A DNA stretch of 5,100 nucleotides from Candidatus Rifleibacteriota bacterium (GTDB lineage Bacteria; Riflebacteria; Ozemobacteria; Ozemobacterales; Ozemobacteraceae): contig JAFXRA010000136.1 of the NCBI GenBank assembly GCA_017526725.1, positions 1 to 5,100 on the forward strand. The letters run 5' to 3'. The notes under the pieces are model-generated. The model saw nothing but the letters and a program-made list of their open reading frames with translations, searched no databases and was not told the origin of the DNA. The translations under genes and the position numbers were made by a program. Positions 1-4,871 of the stretch are shown piece by piece (the stretch's first letter is position 1; each line of letters starts with the position of its first letter).

Positions 1-1122
1 TATTGCACCTGCTGCTGAACCACGACCGGGGCCGACAGGTATGCCGTTTTCTCTTGCCCAGTTTATAAAGTCCCACACAATCAGAAAATAGCCGAAATAC
101 CCCATCTTTTTGATGGTTTCTAATTCAAACTCAAGACGCTCCATCGCACCATCAGGAGGATTATCGCCATAGTTTTCCTTAAAGCCTTTGTAGCATATTT
201 CTCTAACATAGCTTTCTTCAGTTTTGCCTTCTGGAACAGGATAAACAGGGATAAGCGATGTACCAAAAGTTATAGTCACATTACATCTGTCTGCTATTTT
301 AACGGTATTATCAAGAGCTTCAGGCCATTCACCGAAGAGGGTTTCCATTTCGCTGGGAGACTTATAATAAAATTCCTTCGACCCGAAGCGGAAACGTTCT
401 GGGTTATCTAAGGTGGTCTGAGTAGACATGCAAAGCAGAGCATCCTGAGTTTCCCAATCTTCAGGATTCACATAATGGCTGTCATTGGTCGCTACTAATG
501 GAGCACCGCATTCTCTGGCAATTTCAACTAATGGACGTAAAACCTTAAGCTGTTCTGGAAGCCCATGATTCTGAAGTTCCACATAAAAGTTTTCTTTACC
601 AAATACACTTTGGTAATATTGTAGAATTGATTTAGCCTTTTCCCGGTCATCTTTTAAAAGAGCAGCAGGGATTTCACCAGCGAGACAGGCACTTAAACCT
701 ATTAAACCTTCACTGTATTTTTCTAAGACTTCGTGGTCAATTCTTGGCTTATAGTAAAAACCTTCAATATGCCCGATAGATGCTAATTTTAAAAGATTTT
801 TATAACCTGTCTGGTTTTTTGCCAACAACACAAGATGATGAGTAGGAAACTTATGAAAACTTTCCTTGGTTTTTTCTAATCTTGAACCAGCGGTAATATA
901 AGCCTCAAAGCCCATAATCGGCTTAAGACCCTTTTTCATGGCTTCATGATACAATTCGATTGCTGCAAACATATTGCCGTGGTCTGTAATACAGACAGCA
1001 GGCATTTTGAAGCGCTTTGCAGCTTCAACTATTGCCTTAACAGGTGCAGCACCGTCAAGCAGACTGTAGTGACTATGTACATGAAGATGTACAAAATTAG
1101 CATAGTTATTGTTGTATGGCAT
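1..1122 (-). CDS. dnaE: DNA polymerase III alpha subunit, N-terminal part (3'-truncated by window edge)
   Basis: This is the replicative polymerase subunit that extends DNA at the fork. The 374 codons visible are open from the ATG at 1122-1120 to the window edge, about a third of a usual DnaE of 1000-1200 residues. The PHP domain begins at once with [13 protein letters not shown] (residues 12-24), then ITDHGN (45-50), GFEAY (71-75), SACLAGEIP (144-152), ELQNHG (182-187) and ATNDSHY (211-217). GPGRGSAAG (364-372) opens the polymerase palm; the catalytic aspartates lie beyond the window. By eye, all nine PHP metal-ligand positions known from active PHP domains are filled (H14, H16, D23, H48, E73, H95, C146, D214, H216), unlike the degenerate PHP of E. 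coli DnaE. The ATG is the only sensible start because the first ligand lies 13 residues in. There is no Shine-Dalgarno sequence, and an extended -10 sits 10 nt upstream. Identification is firm; the PHP activity is inferred from the ligands. Confidence 0.97.
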   Translation of the reverse strand, partial: MPYNNNYANFVHLHVHSHYSLLDGAAPVKAIVEAAKRFKMPAVCITDHGNMFAAIELYHEAMKKGLKPIMGFEAYITAGSRLEKTKESFHKFPTHHLVLLAKNQTGYKNLLKLASIGHIEGFYYKPRIDHEVLEKYSEGLIGLSACLAGEIPAALLKDDREKAKSILQYYQSVFGKENFYVELQNHGLPEQLKVLRPLVEIARECGAPLVATNDSHYVNPEDWETQDALLCMSTQTTLDNPERFRFGSKEFYYKSPSEMETLFGEWPEALDNTVKIADRCNVTITFGTSLIPVYPVPEGKTEESYVREICYKGFKENYGDNPPDGAMERLEFELETIKKMGYFGYFLIVWDFINWARENGIPVGPGRGSAAGAI

Positions 1123-1132
1123 AATGTAAACA

Positions 1133-1141
1133 ATTATAACA
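1133..1141 (-). promoter_or_regulatory. Predicted extended -10 promoter of dnaE
   Basis: On the minus strand this reads TGT-TATAAT, a perfect extended -10. The expected -35 position (about 1156-1161) reads TTTTAT and is poor, which an extended -10 can tolerate. The upstream 1142-1180 is almost pure A/T and could act as an UP-type element. Only 10 nt separate the -10 from the dnaE ATG, so transcription would start 3-4 nt before the start codon and the mRNA would be nearly leaderless. The A/T-rich context makes chance matches easier. Confidence 0.5.
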
Positions 1142-1220
1142 AATAATAAAACATAATAAAATAATAAATTTAAAATTTGGTTATCAGTTAGAATCGTTCG
1201 AATAGTTCAAGGTTCAAAGA

Positions 1221-1247
1221 GTGAGAAGTGTGAGAAGTGTGAGAAGT
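1221..1247. repeat. Perfect 9-bp tandem repeat (GTGAGAAGT x3)
   Basis: Three exact head-to-tail copies of GTGAGAAGT lie at 1221-1229, 1230-1238 and 1239-1247. Nine bases is a whole number of codons and about one helical turn, but no gene runs through here. The array forms the left end of the larger element. Confidence 0.9.
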
Positions 1248-1306
1248 GTTACGCTATGCTGTGGGACACTTCGTTGTGAGACAGCGACTGAAGTCGCTTG
1301 TGGGAT
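1229..1306 (+). repeat. Five copies of a TGTGRGA motif with small palindromes between them
   Basis: TGTGAGAA occurs at 1229 and 1238, TGTGGGAC at 1260, TGTGAGAC at 1275 and TGTGGGAT at 1299, all in the same orientation. The last three are separated by short, partly palindromic inserts. AAGTGT (1244-1249) also pairs with ACACTT (1266-1271). The pattern suggests modular growth of the repeat by duplication. Function is unknown. Confidence 0.6.
1283..1298. repeat. Short hairpin AGCGAC-TGAA-GTCGCT
   Basis: A six-base perfect stem (1283-1288 with 1293-1298) closes a TGAA tetraloop. It lies between two TGTGRGA copies inside the intergenic element. No U-tract follows, so it is not a terminator. Confidence 0.75.
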
Positions 1307-1337
1307 ATTGTTCGAGACATTTGGACGTTGCTGTTAC

Positions 1338-1396
1338 AGAAGATCTGCCCCCACGAAGGTGGGGGAAGTGGCACATAGTGCCGAAAGGGGTCTTCT
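1338..1396 (+). repeat. Branched palindromic unit, possible three-way-junction RNA fold
   Basis: An outer stem pairs 1338-1346 (AGAAGATCT) with 1388-1396 (GGGTCTTCT). It has seven Watson-Crick pairs and two pairs that are G-U in a plus-strand RNA but mismatched in a minus-strand RNA. Inside are two perfect hairpins: CCCCCAC-GAAG-GTGGGGG (1348-1365) and GGCAC-ATA-GTGCC (1370-1382). This is the most G/C-rich part of the intergenic region. It could be the core of a dispersed palindromic repeat or a small structured RNA. No promoter or terminator marks it as an independent RNA gene, so a repeat is the safer reading. Confidence 0.6.
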
Positions 1397-1470
1397 CTTT
1401 AAACAATAACAACATCAATTAACAACTATAAAAAACAAACAAAAGGTAACTCTGGTTAGGTCACACCTCC

Positions 1471-1488
1471 GTCAGACATTTGTCTGAC
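1471..1488. repeat. Perfect palindrome GTCAGAC-ATTT-GTCTGAC, flanked by ACACCTCC repeats
   Basis: Seven-base arms close over an ATTT loop (or eight-base arms over TT). The direct repeat ACACCTCC flanks it at 1463-1470 and 1487-1494, the right copy overlapping the palindrome's last bases. It lies about 60 nt upstream of the predicted promoter of the GGT-like gene. It could be a protein-binding operator or simply a further hairpin of the repeat element; the surrounding palindromes favour the latter. Confidence 0.75.
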
Positions 1489-1492
1489 ACCT

Positions 1493-1507
1493 CCTCTCAA
1501 ATAGAGG
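1493..1507. repeat. Short hairpin CCTCT-CAAAT-AGAGG
   Basis: A five-base perfect stem (1493-1497 with 1503-1507) closes a five-base loop. It directly follows the GTCAGAC palindrome and belongs to the same element. It is too weak to stand alone as a functional call. Confidence 0.6.
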
Positions 1508-1516
1508 CATTAGAAC

Positions 1517-1534
1517 AACCCTTCCAACCCTTCC
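1517..1534. repeat. Perfect 9-bp tandem repeat (AACCCTTCC x2)
   Basis: Two exact copies lie at 1517-1525 and 1526-1534, with a third beginning (AAC). Read on the minus strand, the unit resembles the GTGAGAAGT array at the other end of the element. The second copy overlaps the predicted -35 of the GGT-like gene, so the element may supply part of that promoter. Confidence 0.85.
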
Positions 1535-1559
1535 AACTCTTACTGCTCCATGTTATACT
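1531..1559 (+). promoter_or_regulatory. Predicted promoter of the GGT-like gene
   Basis: TGT-TATACT (1551-1559) is an extended -10 with five of six consensus bases. Seventeen bases upstream is TTCCAA (1531-1536), a weak -35. Transcription would begin near 1566, leaving a leader of about 14 nt that carries the ribosome binding site at 1570-1573. The in-frame ATG at 1550 lies inside the -10 and so would not be in this transcript. Confidence 0.55.
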
Positions 1560-1569
1560 ATCCTTATAC

Positions 1570-1573
1570 GGAG
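1570..1573 (+). promoter_or_regulatory. Ribosome binding site GGAG fixing the GGT-like start at 1580
   Basis: GGAG sits six nucleotides before the ATG at 1580. The ATG at 1550 has no purine-rich site before it and would add ten residues (ending in ELK) ahead of an otherwise normal signal peptide. The RBS and signal peptide both choose 1580. Confidence 0.75.
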
Positions 1574-1579
1574 CTAAAA

Positions 1580-3148
1580 ATGCCTAAAAAATATCTATTA
1601 ATAATCTTTATATTATTCTTTATTAACCCAGTATTCGGTGAAAACCATCGAATCTATTACTCAGAAGGCTATAACGGTGCTGTAAGCTGCGGTCACCCAC
1701 TGGCTGCCCAGGCAGCAGTAAAAGTCTTAAAAGAAGGCGGCAACGCTGTTGATGCTGCTATTACAGCCGCTTTCGTGCTTGGGGTTGTTGATTTTACAAA
1801 CTCTGGCATAGGCGGCGAAGGATACGCTTTAATCTGCAGCCCAAACGGAAGAATTATAGCAATAGACGGCTCTACACGCCGACCCACAGAAAAAATACAA
1901 AACGAATATAAGTGTACAATATCTCTTCCTGCTATTCCTGAAATGCTGTTAAAAATGCGAAGACTGTATGGCACCAAAACAGCAAAAAGACTGCTTCAGC
2001 CCGCAATTGACTTATGCCATTATGGTTTTGAAATCAGCCCATATTTATCTTCTATTATTTCAGATAGAATCTCAAGAATAAAAGATTCAAATGCTTTAAT
2101 GCTTATAGCTCCCAATAACACTCCTTTGAAAGCAGGTCAGATTCTTAAACAGCCAAAACTGGAATTAACCTTAAAAAGACTGGCATTTGACCAGGGACTT
2201 TCATTTTATTATGGCAAAGATGCCGACAAAACAATTTCAGACATGAAATCAAAAGGCTCTTTTTATACAAAATATGATTTCATGAAGTATAAAAGCAAGC
2301 TGTGCAAGCCTGTAAAAGCTACATATAAATACTTTGAAATCTTCGGGAATCCTCTTCCCTCCTGTTCTGTAGTCAGCATTAAACTTACGTTAAACCTTCT
2401 TGCCACCAGACAACCTCTTTTATATCAAACTCCTGACGAATTATTATGTCAGGCAGGAATAAGCAGAAAAATACTTAATGAGAAATACTACAACCTGTCT
2501 GATTTCTATGACAAACCACAGGATTTCTTATATTTCGATTCTGAAATGATGCCAGAACAATCCATTGATGCCAATGACACAAACACCACACATCTCTGTG
2601 TCTGGGATAAAAACAATCTGGTAGTTTCTATGACCTTAACTCTAGGAAACCACTTTGGAACCGGTCAGCTTGCTCCAGGCGGCTTCTTTTATGCCAACAG
2701 CCTTAGAACCTATTCAAATTCAATAGTCAGATACTCAGATAATTACCCGGTTTATGCAGGTTCAATAACATCAAAATCACCAGTTATAGTAACAAAGTTT
2801 GGCAGACCCTGGCTAGCTCTTGGCGGTGCTGGCGCAGACAGAATAATTTCAAATACCGGAATGGTCTTAGCAAGAATGCTTAGAGGTTATAAGCTAAGTG
2901 AAAGCGTTGCTGCACCTAGATTCTATCTGGAATATAATAACAGACTGATTGTAGAAGAATCTGAAAAATCAAATGAGAAGTATAATTCTTTTTTGAAAGA
3001 GTTAAAGCAAATATACCCCCAAACCAGCAAAAGGGAGTATTTGCATGATTATTTCGGGCTAGTAAGTGCCATTTATAGAGATGATACGGATAAAGAAATA
3101 GAAGCTGTCGGCGATATGCACCGCGACGGCTACTGTCTAGCATATTAA
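1580..3148 (+). CDS. Exported gamma-glutamyltranspeptidase-family Ntn-hydrolase, altered substrate site
   Basis: GGT enzymes self-cleave before a Thr, which then attacks gamma-glutamyl substrates such as glutathione in the periplasm or outside the cell. This 522-residue product has a Lys-Lys and hydrophobic signal peptide (1-20, likely cut after VFG). It has the family's GGNAVDAA (53-60) and SGIGGEGYAL (75-84) segments, TTH with the probable nucleophile T336 (336-338), FGTG (359-362), GGAGADRII (415-423) and a C-terminal RDG...AY end. Cleavage would give about 315 mature plus 187 residues, slightly shorter than usual. Aligned by eye with E. coli GGT, T354 matches T409. R114, N411, Q430 and D433 appear replaced by S98, G356, S374 and T377, and the GG oxyanion pair reads GA (418-419). 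Family membership is strong. Glutathione activity is doubtful, so I give no ggt symbol. It is monocistronic, with its own promoter and terminator. Confidence 0.88.
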   Translation: MPKKYLLIIFILFFINPVFGENHRIYYSEGYNGAVSCGHPLAAQAAVKVLKEGGNAVDAAITAAFVLGVVDFTNSGIGGEGYALICSPNGRIIAIDGSTRRPTEKIQNEYKCTISLPAIPEMLLKMRRLYGTKTAKRLLQPAIDLCHYGFEISPYLSSIISDRISRIKDSNALMLIAPNNTPLKAGQILKQPKLELTLKRLAFDQGLSFYYGKDADKTISDMKSKGSFYTKYDFMKYKSKLCKPVKATYKYFEIFGNPLPSCSVVSIKLTLNLLATRQPLLYQTPDELLCQAGISRKILNEKYYNLSDFYDKPQDFLYFDSEMMPEQSIDANDTNTTHLCVWDKNNLVVSMTLTLGNHFGTGQLAPGGFFYANSLRTYSNSIVRYSDNYPVYAGSITSKSPVIVTKFGRPWLALGGAGADRIISNTGMVLARMLRGYKLSESVAAPRFYLEYNNRLIVEESEKSNEKYNSFLKELKQIYPQTSKREYLHDYFGLVSAIYRDDTDKEIEAVGDMHRDGYCLAY

Positions 3149-3163
3149 CCTACTTAGTAATCT

Positions 3164-3212
3164 GATAAAAAAAACGGCTTCATATATTATTTATGAAGCC
3201 GTTTTTTTTATC
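3164..3212. terminator. Bidirectional rho-independent terminator between convergent genes
   Basis: Two perfectly complementary 20-base arms (3164-3183 and 3193-3212) enclose a nine-base A/T loop. The core ACGGCTTCAT/ATGAAGCCGT is flanked by eight A on the left and eight T on the right, so each strand's transcript ends in a hairpin and U-tract. It lies 15 nt after the GGT-like stop codon and 7 nt after the stop of the minus-strand gene, so it serves both. Confidence 0.95.
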
Positions 3213-3219
3213 ATTTTGC

Positions 3220-4770
3220 TTAGAAAGCTACTTCTTCTCCTTCATCGAAGCCGTAGTCGTCATCATCACCAAAGTGACCATCGCCATATCCGCCAGAAGA
3301 AGGAATTTCAGGTTCAGGTTCCGATAGCTCTTCATCGCCATCATCAGAATCTTCAACATATGAATCAGGTCTGAGCATATCAATATCATCATCATCAGAT
3401 GAAACATTTTCGGAATCATTTCCCCAACTCATATTATCATCATCTTCGTCTTCATCTAAACTGCTGGAATTATTACTTTCATAGGAAGCCGGTATATCAT
3501 CCGGGTCACTTGGTTCGTTATCTGATGCAGAGAAAGAATTTTCATTATCAAAAGTAGTATCATCGTTGAAAGCATTATCATCAAAAGATACAGAATTAAC
3601 ATCAAAAGATGAACCATCGCCGAATTCACTACTACCGCCATTGCTGCTTGTTTCAGTAATTTTAATATCATCAACAAACTGACCAGGCATCAAACCGCCT
3701 GCTGCTTCTACTTTAGGCAGAGATAATGATCGCAGAATAGTTTCACGAATATTTGTCATGTGCTTCATGATTTGGAGCGTGCTATGATAAAAGTTCAGTA
3801 CAACCAGCTTTTTACCTAATGGAATCAGCACCATATGACAATAAAGTATTCTATTGCCCTGAGTAAAATGGAATAAAATATTACCGATTTCAACGCCTGC
3901 AATATCTGCTTTCCACTGGTCATAAAGTCTTGGATTAAAAGGCATAAGAGTATCTTTTATAGCTTTACCGACCTGGGCCAATGTCTGAGGAGTATCATAA
4001 TTAGCTGCCTGAACATGCAGAAGGAATGTACCATTTAAACCGCTGAGAGTTGCTAGTAAAGTAGGACTGATTTTTTCCCTGAGTTCATAGTTAGTGGGAA
4101 TAAACATGCTGAATTCATACTCTTTATTGCGTAATGGTCTTGTTCCTTTTATTGGTCCATAGAATGGCCTCAGACTGTCAAGATATCTTGTAACTGATAC
4201 GCCATTTATACTGTCTCTGAAAACCTGAGTCAGTCTCTGCTTATTCAAAATATAATCGTAAACATACCAGCGTTTTCTTGTATAACGACAGAAAACTTCA
4301 TAATCAAAACGGCCTCTGTTAGTATCTAACCTTATAACTATTTTACACTGGGATTTTAGCTTGCCGTAACGAGGGTCTGAATAATCTATTCTTGCACCAG
4401 CCGCAACTCTGTTCATTACTTTTGAAAGGAAACGAAATTCATTACGGTGGGTTTGAGTCTGGTAAGAAAACAATTCGTTAAATTCGTCTTTTTCTAATCT
4501 TGCTAGATTCTTCCCATAAAGCAAATCTAAGAAGGTCTGAACATCAAAATTAGATAGACAGACATCGTATTCACCATCCATAAGGGCACCCATAAACTGG
4601 TAAACCATTGGAACAGGTGAAGGAAGTTCCGTTTTGGCATTGGGCGGCTCTGGAATGTCAGCCAACAGGCTCTTTTGTGAATTATTAATTTGAGCCACCG
4701 AAACCTTTGCCATTGGAACAATCAACATTAAAGCAAAGAGTATTTTTATCAGCAGTTTTTTGTTACACAT
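3220..4770 (-). CDS. Exported MlaC-like protein with highly acidic C-terminal tail
   Basis: The product has 516 residues and I know no characterised protein of this layout. Residues 1-26 form a signal peptide (KK, hydrophobic core, VSVA before Q27; no lipobox), so it should act outside the inner membrane. Residues about 52-190 resemble the MlaC/Ttg2D phospholipid-carrier fold: an FDVQTFLDLLYG helix, charged beta strands and a WYVYDYILNKQRLTQVFRDS segment like the family's WKVYDV...YR end. Residues about 215-350 (from YEFSMFIPTNYE) recall the PsbP/DcrB/Mog1 fold, a weaker guess. Residues 366-516 are low-complexity, with about 52 Asp/Glu against one Lys and one Arg. No Mla transporter genes are adjacent. 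There is no Shine-Dalgarno sequence before the ATG at 4770, but an in-frame signal peptide supports it. Lipid binding and an envelope role are inferences from fold resemblance. Confidence 0.8.
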   Translation of the reverse strand: MCNKKLLIKILFALMLIVPMAKVSVAQINNSQKSLLADIPEPPNAKTELPSPVPMVYQFMGALMDGEYDVCLSNFDVQTFLDLLYGKNLARLEKDEFNELFSYQTQTHRNEFRFLSKVMNRVAAGARIDYSDPRYGKLKSQCKIVIRLDTNRGRFDYEVFCRYTRKRWYVYDYILNKQRLTQVFRDSINGVSVTRYLDSLRPFYGPIKGTRPLRNKEYEFSMFIPTNYELREKISPTLLATLSGLNGTFLLHVQAANYDTPQTLAQVGKAIKDTLMPFNPRLYDQWKADIAGVEIGNILFHFTQGNRILYCHMVLIPLGKKLVVLNFYHSTLQIMKHMTNIRETILRSLSLPKVEAAGGLMPGQFVDDIKITETSSNGGSSEFGDGSSFDVNSVSFDDNAFNDDTTFDNENSFSASDNEPSDPDDIPASYESNNSSSLDEDEDDDNMSWGNDSENVSSDDDDIDMLRPDSYVEDSDDGDEELSEPEPEIPSSGGYGDGHFGDDDDYGFDEGEEVAF

Positions 4771-4772
4771 GC

Positions 4773-4784
4773 TTTAAGCTTAAA
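4773..4784. promoter_or_regulatory. 12-bp perfect palindrome TTTAAGCTTAAA, possible operator
   Basis: This perfect dyad lies 2 nt upstream of the ATG of the MlaC-like gene and overlaps its predicted -10. Its position would suit a repressor site, but at 12 A/T-rich bases it may be chance. Confidence 0.35.
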
Positions 4785-4805
4785 ACACAGTTTGTATTTT
4801 GTCAA
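4777..4805 (-). promoter_or_regulatory. Predicted promoter of the MlaC-like gene
   Basis: A perfect consensus -35, TTGACA, lies at 4805-4800. Seventeen bases on is TAAGCT (4782-4777), a weak -10 that keeps the key second A and sixth T. Transcription would start at or within a base or two of the ATG at 4770. This agrees with the absence of a Shine-Dalgarno sequence and suggests a leaderless mRNA. Confidence 0.45.
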
Positions 4806-4819
4806 TCTTTGAGCGAGGT

Positions 4820-4833
4820 GAGATTTTTATCTC
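4820..4833. promoter_or_regulatory. Inverted repeat GAGAT-TTTT-ATCTC upstream of the 4872 gene
   Basis: Five-base perfect arms lie just upstream of the extended -10 at 4840, covering the position of the -35. No good -35 is present there, so the dyad could be an activator or repressor site. It sits in the 101-bp divergent gap and could affect both flanking genes. Confidence 0.35.
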
Positions 4834-4839
4834 TATATA

Positions 4840-4848
4840 TGCTATAAT
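4840..4848 (+). promoter_or_regulatory. Predicted extended -10 promoter of the 4872 gene
   Basis: TGC-TATAAT is a perfect extended -10. The -35 region is weak; the best candidate, GTGAGA at 4818-4823, has a long 19-bp spacer. The start point near 4855 would give a leader of about 17 nt that includes the Shine-Dalgarno sequence at 4861. Confidence 0.6.
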
Positions 4849-4860
4849 TTATTATTATTT

Positions 4861-4866
4861 AAGGAG
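4861..4866 (+). promoter_or_regulatory. Ribosome binding site AAGGAG
   Basis: A near-perfect Shine-Dalgarno sequence, five nucleotides before the ATG at 4872, fixes that start. It contrasts with the two minus-strand genes, which have none. Confidence 0.85.
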
Positions 4867-4871
4867 ATTTT

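Larger units (their letters stand above)
1217..1541. repeat. Putative dispersed/MITE-like element with imperfect terminal inverted repeats
   Basis: The left end reads AAGAGT followed by a 9-bp tandem unit, GTGAGAAGT. The right end, read on the minus strand from 1541, also starts AAGAGT and continues into a 9-bp tandem unit, TGGAAGGGT. Over the first 26 nt the two ends match at 18 positions without gaps, so they form imperfect terminal inverted repeats in the same 9-nt register. Between them lie at least four hairpins and no coding sequence. I see no convincing target-site duplication. The architecture suits a non-autonomous mobile or dispersed palindromic repeat stranded between two divergent promoters. 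It is inferred from one copy, so other genomic copies would be needed for proof. Confidence 0.45.
1142..1549. other. Gene-free intergenic region between divergent dnaE and GGT-like genes
   Basis: No credible gene is seen here on either strand. Region 1142-1190 is A/T-rich promoter-proximal DNA. Region 1196-1217 has three GTTCRAA/GTTCAA words (from 1196, 1205 and 1212). Region 1217-1541 is a repeat- and hairpin-rich block described in separate entries. Within it, 1397-1450 is a plain A-rich spacer in which I see nothing. The G/C content rises sharply around 1340-1395, unlike the flanking genes. The short open frame over 1221-1409 is made of the tandem repeats and hairpins and looks non-coding. 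Confidence 0.8.

Noticed and set aside
946..1146. Plus-strand ORF of 66 residues over the start of dnaE
   Set aside because: It is antisense to well-conserved PHP codons of dnaE and has no RBS, so it is a shadow frame.
1190..1217. GTTCGAA/GTTCAA words resembling a tRNA T-loop
   Set aside because: No acceptor, D or anticodon stem can be drawn around them; they are short direct repeats.
1221..1247. CRISPR-like repeat array
   Set aside because: The units are 9 bp and directly adjacent, with no spacers, and no cas gene is present.
1338..1396. Rho-independent terminator or riboswitch
   Set aside because: No U-tract follows the hairpins, no gene ends into it, and the predicted transcript of the GGT-like gene starts downstream near 1566. 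The fold matches no riboswitch class I know.
1221..1409. Possible 62-residue ORF beginning with a repeated Arg-Ser-Val peptide
   Set aside because: It starts with GTG inside a 9-bp tandem repeat, runs through several hairpins, has no ribosome binding site and shows no protein-like composition.
3228..3677. Two Met/Leu/Ile-rich small ORFs on the minus strand that could look like membrane peptides
   Set aside because: They are the shifted frame of the GAT/GAA-rich acidic-tail codons (ATG ATG ATG and similar), not genes.
4692..4770. Lipoprotein signal because of Cys at residue 2 of the MlaC-like protein
   Set aside because: The Cys precedes the positively charged and hydrophobic regions, and there is no lipobox; VSVA before Q27 suits ordinary signal peptidase I.
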